Of a stretch of 5,616 nucleotides of DNA, positions 1-5,616 are shown piece after piece. The stretch spans positions 1 to 5,616 of the forward strand of contig CALMOR010000126.1 of NCBI GenBank assembly GCA_937872165.1, given 5' to 3'. The notes below the pieces were generated by a model, which saw nothing but the letters and a program-made list of their open reading frames with translations, did not search any database and had not been told where the DNA came from. The position numbers were made by a program, and so were the translations under genes. The stretch's first letter is position 1. Every line of letters starts with the position of its first letter. Source of the stretch: an uncultured Burkholderiales bacterium. GTDB lineage: Bacteria > Pseudomonadota > Gammaproteobacteria > Burkholderiales > Burkholderiaceae_D.

Positions 1-19
1 CTAAAACCCGGCGGGGCCC

Positions 20-1744
20 CTAAACCCCGCGCGAGACGCGGTCGACCGCGCGCTTGAGGTCCGGATCGATGTCCGGATAGTCGAGAATCGCCTTCGGGTG
101 GACACCGATGTTGTTGTTGATGATGAATTCGAGCCGGGCCAGCCCGACGCCCTCGTTCGGGATGGCGCGGAAGTCGAACGCGAGTTGCGGATTGCCGACG
201 TTCATCGTCAGCTTGACCGGGATCGGCGGCAGCTCGCCGCGCGCGACCTCGGTGATCTCCATTTCCAGCGCGCCGTCGTACACATGTCCCTCGTCGCCTT
301 CCGCGCACGAGACCGTGACGGTCGCGCCCTCCGAGAGCGTCTCGGTGGCGTCGCCGCAACCCACGACGGCCGGCACGCCGAGCTCGCGCGCGATGATGGC
401 CGCGTGGCAGGTGCGGCCGCCGCGGTTGGTGACGATGGCCGAAGCGCGCTTCATCACCGGCTCCCAGTTCGGGTCGGTCATGTCGGCGACCAGGATGTCG
501 CCCGGCTTGACGCGGTCCATCTCGGACGGGTCGCTGACGACGCGGACGACCCCGCTGCCGATGCGCTGACCGATGGCTCGCCCGTGCGCGAGGACTTGCG
601 ACATCCCCTTCAGGCGGAACTTCTGTTCCGACGTGCCGGCCTTCATCTGCGAACGCACGGTCTCGGGACGGGCCTGCAGGATGTAGAGCTTGCCGTCCTG
701 GCCGTCCTTGCCCCATTCGATGTCCATCGCACGGCCGTAGTGCTGCTCGATGATGACGGCGTAGGTCGCCAGTTCGGTGACCTCGTCGTCCGTCAGCGAA
801 TAGCTGTTCCGCTCTTCGAGCGCGACGTCGACCGTCTGCACGCGATCCTTCGAGCCGGCGGGCGCGAACTCCATCTTGATCAGCTTCGAGCCGATCTGCT
901 TCCTGATCACCGCGCGCTTGCCGGCGGCCAGCATCGGCTTGTGGACATAGAACTCGTCGGGGTTCACGGCGCCCTGCACGACGGTCTCGCCGAGCCCGTA
1001 GCTCGACGTGACGAAGACGACGTCCTCGAAGCCCGACTCGGTATCGATCGTGAACATCACGCCGGCCGCGCCGGTGTCGCTGCGGACCATGCGCTGGACA
1101 CCCGCCGACAACGCGACCTCGGTCTCCGCATAGCCCTTGTGCACCCGATACGAGATGGCCCGATCGTTGTAGAGCGACGCGAAGACCTCCTTGATCGCGA
1201 TCAGCACGTCGTCGATCCCGACGACGTTGAGGAAGGTCTCCTGCTGCCCCGCGAACGACGCGTCGGGAAGGTCTTCGGCCGTCGCCGAGGAACGCACCGC
1301 GAACGATGTCGCGCCCTCGTTGCCGCCCGCGAGCCGTTCGAACGATGCGCGAACGTCCGTCTCGAACGCGGGGGTCAGCGGTGTCTCGACGATCCAGCCG
1401 CGAATCTCCCTGCCGGCGACCGCCAGAGCCTTGACGTCGTCGGCGTCGAGTCTCGCGAGGCGCTCGGCGATCCGGTCCTTCAGCCCGCTCTGCGCGAGGA
1501 ACTCGCGATACGCCGCGGCGGTGGTCGCGAAGCCGTCGGGAACGCGCACGCCGGCGCTCGCGAGCTGGCTGATCATTTCCCCCAACGACGAGTTCTTGCC
1601 GCCGACCGAATCGACGTCCGTCGAACGCAACCGGGTGAAATCGATGACTCTGACCTGTTCGGACATGAAGGCTGCCGCTTTCGTGATGTTAGATTCCGCC
1701 ACCACCGAAGCGATGCCGTCCCCGATCGATTCTAACCTGCGCAT
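20..1744 (-). CDS. ppsA: Phosphoenolpyruvate synthase (pyruvate, water dikinase), 3' part disrupted or missing at the window edge
   Basis: Cytoplasmic enzyme that makes PEP from pyruvate, ATP and water (products PEP, AMP, Pi), the gluconeogenic entry step. Residues below are numbered from the Met at 1666. The ATP-grasp/PPDK N-terminal domain spans about 15-340, with VGGKNSSLGEM (21-31), AVRSSATAEDLPDASFAGQQ (123-142), GAVNPDEFYVHKP (232-244) and QARPETVRS (331-339). The swivelling phosphohistidine domain spans about 380-460, with GGRTCHAAIIARELG (416-430). His421 is the phosphorylated catalytic residue and has the same number as in E. coli PpsA; Thr419 is the regulatory site. The C-terminal PEP-binding barrel starts with NEGVGLARLEFI (504-515) but stops at residue 548, against about 790 for the family, apparently through an indel near 25-28. 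I placed the start at the ATG at 1742-1744 because GGGAGGG lies 5 bases upstream and GC3 is moderately coding-like. The ATG at 1664-1666 (MSEQ...) is the alternative: homology begins just after it, but it has no clear ribosome site. The gene is divergent from ppsR. Confidence 0.95.
   Translation of the reverse strand: MRRLESIGDGIASVVAESNITKAAAFMSEQVRVIDFTRLRSTDVDSVGGKNSSLGEMISQLASAGVRVPDGFATTAAAYREFLAQSGLKDRIAERLARLDADDVKALAVAGREIRGWIVETPLTPAFETDVRASFERLAGGNEGATSFAVRSSATAEDLPDASFAGQQETFLNVVGIDDVLIAIKEVFASLYNDRAISYRVHKGYAETEVALSAGVQRMVRSDTGAAGVMFTIDTESGFEDVVFVTSSYGLGETVVQGAVNPDEFYVHKPMLAAGKRAVIRKQIGSKLIKMEFAPAGSKDRVQTVDVALEERNSYSLTDDEVTELATYAVIIEQHYGRAMDIEWGKDGQDGKLYILQARPETVRSQMKAGTSEQKFRLKGMSQVLAHGRAIGQRIGSGVVRVVSDPSEMDRVKPGDILVADMTDPNWEPVMKRASAIVTNRGGRTCHAAIIARELGVPAVVGCGDATETLSEGATVTVSCAEGDEGHVYDGALEMEITEVARGELPPIPVKLTMNVGNPQLAFDFRAIPNEGVGLARLEFIINNNIGVHPKAILDYPDIDPDLKRAVDRVSRGV
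1688..1736. repeat. Imperfect inverted repeat at the 5' end of ppsA
   Basis: GTTAGATTC at 1688-1696 and GATTCTAAC at 1728-1736 are reverse complements at 8 of 9 positions, separated by 31 bases. They lie between the two candidate ppsA starts. In the ppsA transcript they could pair as a weak long-loop hairpin, or the arms could be a spaced operator. They are noticeably AT-richer than the surroundings. The function is unknown and chance is possible at this length. Confidence 0.3.
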
Positions 1745-1817
1745 TCGAGCCCTCCCGTAAGCCGCCTCAGTAGTCACCGTCCCATCGTGCACCGCAGCAT
1801 TTAACCATTTCCCCACC
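1745..1817. promoter_or_regulatory. Divergent intergenic control region between ppsA and ppsR
   Basis: These 73 bases separate the preferred starts of ppsA (leftward) and ppsR (rightward), so promoters for both genes must lie here or in the gene ends. The region includes a relatively AT-rich patch, CATTTAACCATTT at 1798-1810. On the minus strand the patch contains TTAAAT (1799-1804), a 4-of-6 match to a sigma70 -10 box that would put a ppsA transcript start near 1790, but no matching -35 box is visible. I found no convincing promoter for ppsR and no recognisable palindromic operator. Confidence 0.4.
1750..1756 (-). promoter_or_regulatory. Shine-Dalgarno sequence for the upstream ppsA start
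   Basis: On the minus strand this reads GGGAGGG, followed by CTCGA and then the ATG at 1742-1744, which is optimal spacing. It decides the choice of the longer ppsA start over the ATG at 1664-1666, whose upstream bases (GAAAGCGGCAGCCTTC) show no good match to the anti-SD. One TTA codon in the 26-codon extension, rare in GC-rich genomes, argues mildly the other way. Confidence 0.6.
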
Positions 1818-2672
1818 GTGCCCGCTCGCGATACCCCTTCTCCGAACGCGGCCGCCGTCCGGACCGTGTTCTTCGTCTCCGACGGTACCGGCATCACCGC
1901 CGAGACCTTCGGGCACAGCCTGCTCGCGCAGTTCGACGAGGTGCCGTTCAAGGAACTGCGGATGCCGTTCATCGACACGATGGACAAGGCGGCCGACGTG
2001 ATCGAACGGATCAACCGGGTCTCGCGCGACGACCACCTGCGCCCGATCGTCTTCTCGACGCTGGTCGATCCGGAGATCAACTACGCGGTCCGCTGCGCCC
2101 ACGGCCTCTTCCTCGACATGATCCAGACCTTCGTCGAGCCGCTGGAGAAGGAGCTCGGCTTCAAGTCGACGCATTCGATCGGGCGCGGCCACAACATCGC
2201 GGACTCCAAGGAGTACAACCAGCGCATCGAGGCGATCAATTTCTCGCTCGCCCACGACGACGGCCAGACCCACACCGGACTGGCAGACGCGGACGTCATC
2301 CTGGTCGGCGTGTCGCGCAGCGGCAAGACGCCGACCAGCCTCTACCTGGCGATGCAGTACGGCATCAAGGCGGCCAACTATCCGTTGATCCCCGAAGACT
2401 TCGAGCGGCACACGCTGCCGTCGGCGCTCCCGAAGTACCGGCACAAGCTGTTCGGCCTGTCGATCGCCCCGGAGCGTCTGGCCGAAGTCCGCAACGAACG
2501 GCGCCCCAAGAGCAAATACGCGTCGATCGAGAACTGCATCGAGGAAGTCGCCGCGGCCGAAGCGATGATGCGCAGGGAAGGCATCCGCTGGCTGTCGTCG
2601 ACCACCAAGTCGATCGAGGAGATCGCGACGACCATCCTGCAGGAGGTCCGCCTCGATCGTCGTTCGTTCTGA
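1818..2672 (+). CDS. ppsR: PEP synthase regulatory protein (bifunctional kinase/pyrophosphorylase, DUF299 family)
   Basis: Regulates PEP synthase. In this family the protein uses ADP to phosphorylate the Thr two residues before the catalytic phosphohistidine, inactivating the enzyme, and uses Pi to remove that phosphate (releasing PPi), reactivating it. The 284-residue protein is a usual family length. The N-terminal motif VFFVSDGTGITAETFGHSLL lies at 17-36. GRGHNIADSKEYNQRIEAIN (122-141) is a highly conserved central stretch. The P-loop-like nucleotide site is GVSRSGKTPTSLYLA (164-178), with Lys170 and Thr171. YPLIPEDF is at 188-195. All these motifs look intact. The start is GTG at 1818, the first possible start after an in-frame TAA at 1758-1760; it has no Shine-Dalgarno sequence. 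The GTG at 1866 would remove the residues just before the conserved VFFVSDGTG strand, so it is less likely. The gene ends with TGA at 2670-2672. It lies back to back with ppsA, a common betaproteobacterial layout. Confidence 0.95.
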   Translation: MPARDTPSPNAAAVRTVFFVSDGTGITAETFGHSLLAQFDEVPFKELRMPFIDTMDKAADVIERINRVSRDDHLRPIVFSTLVDPEINYAVRCAHGLFLDMIQTFVEPLEKELGFKSTHSIGRGHNIADSKEYNQRIEAINFSLAHDDGQTHTGLADADVILVGVSRSGKTPTSLYLAMQYGIKAANYPLIPEDFERHTLPSALPKYRHKLFGLSIAPERLAEVRNERRPKSKYASIENCIEEVAAAEAMMRREGIRWLSSTTKSIEEIATTILQEVRLDRRSF

Positions 2673-2706
2673 CGAGAGCGACGGGCATCGCAACAACGAT
2701 CGAGGC
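2650..2706. repeat. Imperfect inverted repeat spanning the ppsR stop (possible 3' hairpin)
   Basis: The arms are 2650-2664 (GCCTCGATCGTCGTT) and 2692-2706 (AACAACGATCGAGGC). Eleven consecutive Watson-Crick pairs are followed by one mismatch and three more pairs. The 27-base loop could itself fold (CGTTCT 2665-2670 with AGAGCG 2675-2680, one G-U). The left arm codes for the last residues of PpsR. No T run follows the right arm, so this is not a textbook intrinsic terminator. It could be an mRNA 3'-stabilising or Rho-assisted structure, or chance. Confidence 0.5.
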
Positions 2707-2748
2707 GCGTCGCGTCGCGTCCACCGCGGTCGCCGGAGGTTCGCTGGA

Positions 2749-2754
2749 TATAAT
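2749..2754 (+). promoter_or_regulatory. Possible -10 box (TATAAT) before the PAS gene
   Basis: A perfect sigma70 -10 hexamer in a GC-rich context, with TG at 2745-2746 close to, but not exactly at, the extended -10 position. No TTGACA-like -35 is seen 16-18 bases upstream (GCGGTC at 2726-2731). Transcription would begin about 2760-2762, at the Shine-Dalgarno itself, leaving a leader of only about 12 bases. Either the transcript has a very short leader or the hexamer is coincidental. Confidence 0.3.
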
Positions 2755-2759
2755 CGGCT

Positions 2760-2765
2760 GGGAGG
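2760..2765 (+). promoter_or_regulatory. Shine-Dalgarno sequence supporting a TTG start for the PAS gene
   Basis: GGGAGG is followed by a 7-base spacer (CCGCCGC) and then TTG at 2773-2775 in the correct frame. No ATG or GTG with comparable spacing exists in that frame. The nearest in-frame ATG is about 135 bases further on, inside the first PAS domain. Confidence 0.65.
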
Positions 2766-2772
2766 CCGCCGC

Positions 2773-5616
2773 TTGTTCGCACAACTGATCAACCGCATCA
2801 ATCGTACCGAACCGTCCGAGGCGGAGGTCGGCGACCCCGTGCAGGCGGGCGATGCGCCACCGCCGCTCTTCACGCGGCTCGACGACGAGCAGCGCGACCT
2901 GATCCAGATGGTCGTCGACTGGGTCGACGCGCCGCTCGCCTTCTTCGATCGCACGCTCGCGCTGCGCTTCGCCAACGCGGCCTATTGCACCGCCGTCGGC
3001 ACGCCCCTCGCGGCGCTCGTCGGCCGCCCGGTCGAGGAAGTCTCCATCGAAGGCCCCGGCCCGTCGTCGCGCGACCACGCGGAGCGCTCGCTCTCGGGCG
3101 AAAGCCTCGACTTCGACATCGCCGAGCGGCACGCGGGCTCGATCGGCGAGACGGCTCGCGTGCAATACCGGCCGCAGGTGGGCCGCGGCGGCTTGGTGAT
3201 CGGCGTGCTGTGCGTGCTGCATCGACTGGGACGCCGGCGAGCCGATCAGGTCGGCGAGCTCTTCGATCCCGCGGAGTCCTCGGTCCTGCCACGCGGCGAA
3301 GGCGGCGTCAGCGCGCCGATCCGCGCCGCGCTCCGCATCGCGCAGGACGACGTCATCGAACGCGAGCGCAAGCAACGCGAACTGATCGAGAGCCTGCCGC
3401 TGCCGCTGGTGTTCATCGGCAACGACGGTCTCTGCAAATGGGCCAATCCCGCGTTCTGCAAGGCCTTCGGCATCGCGGAGCAGCGCATCGGGGGCACCGC
3501 GCCCGAAGCCGTGTCACCGCAGTTCGCCGATGCGTCGCGCGACGGCCTGTCGGAAGCCGTGGCCGGTCGACGCTACAGCGTCGAACAACCGCTGGCGCTG
3601 TGCGGTCGCGAACCCCGCTGGTATCGGGTCGAAGCGCAGCCGGGCTTCGATCGGGACGAACGACAGAACGGTGTCTACGTGCTGCTGACCGACGTCGAGG
3701 ACTCGCGGCACGCGGCCTCGCAGCTGCAGGAGAGCGAAGCGCACTTCCGCGGTTTCACCGAGAACGTGCCCGAGACCATCGTCTTCCTCGACGGTGCCGG
3801 CCGCTTCAGCTACGTCAACGAGAACTTCGTGCGGCGAAGCGGCAAGGCGAGGGACGAGCTGGTCGGTCGCTCGGTCGAGGACGCGTTGGGCACCGCGATC
3901 GCCGAGCGCTTCCAGCCGTCGCTGAAGCGCGCCTATGCCGGCGAGACCTTCTCTCGCGAGGGCAGCAGCCTCCTGGGCGATTCGTCCGAGTGGCGCGAGG
4001 TGCGCTATCTGCCGTATCGAGACGGACACGGCGAAGTAAAGGGTCTTTACATCGTCTCGCGCAGTCTGGAAGGCGAGAAACGCGCCGAGCGCGCGGTCCG
4101 GGAACGCGACGATCGCATCCACTTCCTGACGGACAACCTGCCGGCGCAGATCGCCTATCTCGATACGGACCTCCGCTACCAGTACTGCAACCAGCGCTTC
4201 CTCCTCGATCACGGGCTGGACAGCCAGGATGCGGTGGTCGGCAGGACGCTGTTCGAGCTCGAAGGCGCGGACCCGATCGGCGCGGCGGGTCGCAAGGCCA
4301 TCGACGCGGCCATCCGCGGCGAGCGCGCCGCCTACGAGCATCGCAGCGTCGGCGGTCCTGCGGGAGAGCGCTGGTTCAACGTCTCGCTCGTCGGCGACAT
4401 CGGCGACGACGGCCGGCCGCGCGGGCTCTACTCGATCGCCTACGACATCACCGATTCGAAGCTCGCGGAGGACACGCGGGCCCGGCAGCAGCAGTGGATC
4501 GAGAGCTTCATCGAGAACTTCCCGCAGCCGCTCAGCTATCTCGATCCGGACGGCGTCCACCGCTTCTCCAATCGCGCCTACGAGGACTTCGTCGCGCAGA
4601 AGAAGGACCGCATCATCGGCCAGACCGGAGCCTCCGTGTTCGGTCGCGACATCGCGGTGGTTTTCAATCCCTCCTTCATGAAGGCGCTCACCGGCGTGCG
4701 CCTGCACACCGAGCACCAGGTCGCCGCCAAGGAAGGGGGCCAGCGTTTTCTGGCCGCCGACTGGTTGCCCGACGTCCTGCCCGACCGCAGTGTCCGCGGC
4801 GTGTACTTCGTGGTCCAGGACGTCAGCGAGGCGAAGCGCGCGCGGCTCGCGTACGAGGAGTCGCTGCGCGAGATGCAGCGTGCGATGGACAGCGTGTCGC
4901 TGCCGATCAGCTTCGTCGACACCGAACAGCGGCTGCGCTTCGTCAACCACACGACCACGACCTGGTACGGCCGCTCGGCCGACGAGCTGATCGGCATGCC
5001 GATCGCCGACCTGATGTCGGGCGACGACTATCGTTTCGCGGAGCCTTACATCAAGGCCGCGCTGGAAGGCGAATCGGTTCAGTACGAGCGCGAGATGCGC
5101 TATCACGACGGTGCCCGGCGATGGGTGCTGATCCGTTATGTCGCCACCCGCGACGAGCACGACGTCGTCACCGGCTTCTACACCACCGCCACCGACATCC
5201 AGTCGCGCAAGAAGCAGGAGATCGCGCTCCAGCAGGCCAACGGGCTTCTCACCGCGCATTTCGAGAACACGCCGTTGGCGTCGTTCACGCTCGACGGCAT
5301 GGGGCGCGTGACGCGCTGGTCGTCGCAGGCCGAGACCCTGTTCGGATGGCGACGCGAGGAGGTCATCGAACGTTCGTTCTCGGATCTCGGCCTGATCGAC
5401 CGTGACCTGCTCGTCGACTTCCTTCCCGGCGAGAGCGATCCCAATACCGCGGTCGGCAACACCCGCCTGCACATCGTCGAAGCACGACGTCGCGACGGAT
5501 CGGCCGTGACCTGCGAGTGGCACATCGCGGCGCTGCGCAATCCGCTCGGCCGCATCACGTCGTCGCTGGCGCTGATCCAGGACGTTTCGCAACGGGTCGA
5601 GGCCGAGCGACGCCTC
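2773..5616 (+). CDS. Multi-PAS-domain sensor protein, C-terminal part beyond the window
   Basis: One open frame of 948 codons with no stop before the window ends. It encodes at least seven PAS domains at roughly 43-150, 202-310, 322-432, 445-563, 573-688, 698-812 and 822-942. Six share a core of the form (L/I)xxx..(F/Y)xN, with Asn68, 225, 349, 473, 600 and 725. The seventh is a variant with Ser850 there (RWSSQAETLFGW). Most end in a D-x-(T/S/E)-like PAC motif (YDITDSK, QDVSEAK, TDIQSRK, QDVSQRV) followed by charged, probably helical linkers such as ERERKQRELIES (196-207). No signal peptide or membrane segment is seen, so it is probably cytosolic and senses internal ligands, redox state or partners. 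No LOV-type NCRFLQ motif is present and I cannot assign a cofactor. The start is TTG with a good ribosome site. The output module (histidine kinase, GGDEF/EAL or other) lies past 5616 and cannot be inferred. The 100-base gap after ppsR suggests separate transcription is possible. Confidence 0.88.
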   Translation, partial: MFAQLINRINRTEPSEAEVGDPVQAGDAPPPLFTRLDDEQRDLIQMVVDWVDAPLAFFDRTLALRFANAAYCTAVGTPLAALVGRPVEEVSIEGPGPSSRDHAERSLSGESLDFDIAERHAGSIGETARVQYRPQVGRGGLVIGVLCVLHRLGRRRADQVGELFDPAESSVLPRGEGGVSAPIRAALRIAQDDVIERERKQRELIESLPLPLVFIGNDGLCKWANPAFCKAFGIAEQRIGGTAPEAVSPQFADASRDGLSEAVAGRRYSVEQPLALCGREPRWYRVEAQPGFDRDERQNGVYVLLTDVEDSRHAASQLQESEAHFRGFTENVPETIVFLDGAGRFSYVNENFVRRSGKARDELVGRSVEDALGTAIAERFQPSLKRAYAGETFSREGSSLLGDSSEWREVRYLPYRDGHGEVKGLYIVSRSLEGEKRAERAVRERDDRIHFLTDNLPAQIAYLDTDLRYQYCNQRFLLDHGLDSQDAVVGRTLFELEGADPIGAAGRKAIDAAIRGERAAYEHRSVGGPAGERWFNVSLVGDIGDDGRPRGLYSIAYDITDSKLAEDTRARQQQWIESFIENFPQPLSYLDPDGVHRFSNRAYEDFVAQKKDRIIGQTGASVFGRDIAVVFNPSFMKALTGVRLHTEHQVAAKEGGQRFLAADWLPDVLPDRSVRGVYFVVQDVSEAKRARLAYEESLREMQRAMDSVSLPISFVDTEQRLRFVNHTTTTWYGRSADELIGMPIADLMSGDDYRFAEPYIKAALEGESVQYEREMRYHDGARRWVLIRYVATRDEHDVVTGFYTTATDIQSRKKQEIALQQANGLLTAHFENTPLASFTLDGMGRVTRWSSQAETLFGWRREEVIERSFSDLGLIDRDLLVDFLPGESDPNTAVGNTRLHIVEARRRDGSAVTCEWHIAALRNPLGRITSSLALIQDVSQRVEAERRL

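Noticed and set aside
98..1735. 545-codon plus-strand frame opposite ppsA
   Set aside because: Composition is dominated by Arg/Asp/Leu/Ala with no domain, and the opposite strand carries unmistakable PEP synthase motifs.
1745..2080. Further upstream extension of the ppsA frame to 2080
   Set aside because: It would run antisense through the ppsR coding region, has no homology, and the ribosome site at 1750-1756 points to a start at 1744.
2706..2720. Three tandem CGCGT units after the ppsR hairpin
   Set aside because: Only 15 bases in a GC-rich region; too short to separate from chance and not linked to any site type I recognise.
2673..2720. Classic Rho-independent terminator after ppsR
   Set aside because: A stem exists but no T run follows its right arm, so I list it only as an inverted repeat.
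1767..2975. 402-codon minus-strand frame opposite ppsR, and a similar 336-codon frame to 3375
   Set aside because: Antisense to intact ppsR and the PAS gene start; low-complexity composition without motifs.
2985..5405. Stop-free 806-codon frame on the plus strand inside the PAS gene
   Set aside because: The translation is overwhelmingly Arg/Ala/Gly with no recognisable domain. It is the shifted frame of a GC-rich gene whose true frame shows clear PAS motifs.
3514..5592. Stop-free 692-codon frame on the minus strand opposite the PAS gene
   Set aside because: Antisense shadow, a usual effect of GC-biased third positions. It has no motif and no ribosome site that I can see.
2773..5616. LOV-type photosensor or heme-binding PAS assignment
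   Set aside because: No NCRFLQ-like flavin-Cys motif, and no heme-ligand His in a context I can recognise. Assigning a cofactor would be guesswork.

Overview
The window is GC-rich, with G or C favoured at third codon positions. The two conserved proteins look most like those of betaproteobacteria (Burkholderiales/Rhodocyclales type). This placement rests on recalled protein similarity and on the divergent ppsA/ppsR layout, not on a database search. There are three genes: ppsA on the minus strand, and ppsR plus a large PAS-domain sensor gene on the plus strand.

Positions 1-1744 hold most of a phosphoenolpyruvate synthase gene (ppsA) read right to left. The N-terminal ATP-grasp domain and the phosphohistidine domain are complete. 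The C-terminal PEP/pyruvate-binding domain is only begun. The frame meets a stop at 20-22, but the last ~30 bases look like a one-base indel at a contig edge, so the gene probably continues beyond the window. Positions 1745-1817 are a short divergent control region. Positions 1818-2672 hold ppsR, the bifunctional kinase/pyrophosphorylase that switches PEP synthase off and on by phosphorylating a threonine two residues before the catalytic histidine. That Thr-Cys-His site is present in the neighbouring PpsA, so enzyme and regulator appear to be a working pair controlling pyruvate-to-PEP conversion (gluconeogenic entry).

Positions 2673-2772 are a 100-base gap. It contains an imperfect inverted repeat that begins inside the end of ppsR, three tandem CGCGT units, a perfect TATAAT hexamer and a strong Shine-Dalgarno sequence. 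From 2773 to the window end (still open at 5616) runs one reading frame encoding a soluble protein with at least seven tandem PAS domains. It probably starts at TTG. From the second domain on, the PAS units repeat about every 125 residues and are joined by charged helical linkers. No output domain is visible before the window ends, so it could be a histidine kinase, a GGDEF/EAL enzyme or something else. Nothing in the sequence ties this sensor functionally to ppsA/ppsR except adjacency.

I saw no tRNA, rRNA, CRISPR array, insertion sequence or clear mobile element. The most unusual item is the long PAS array. The rest is an ordinary conserved metabolic locus with a few regulatory and assembly questions.
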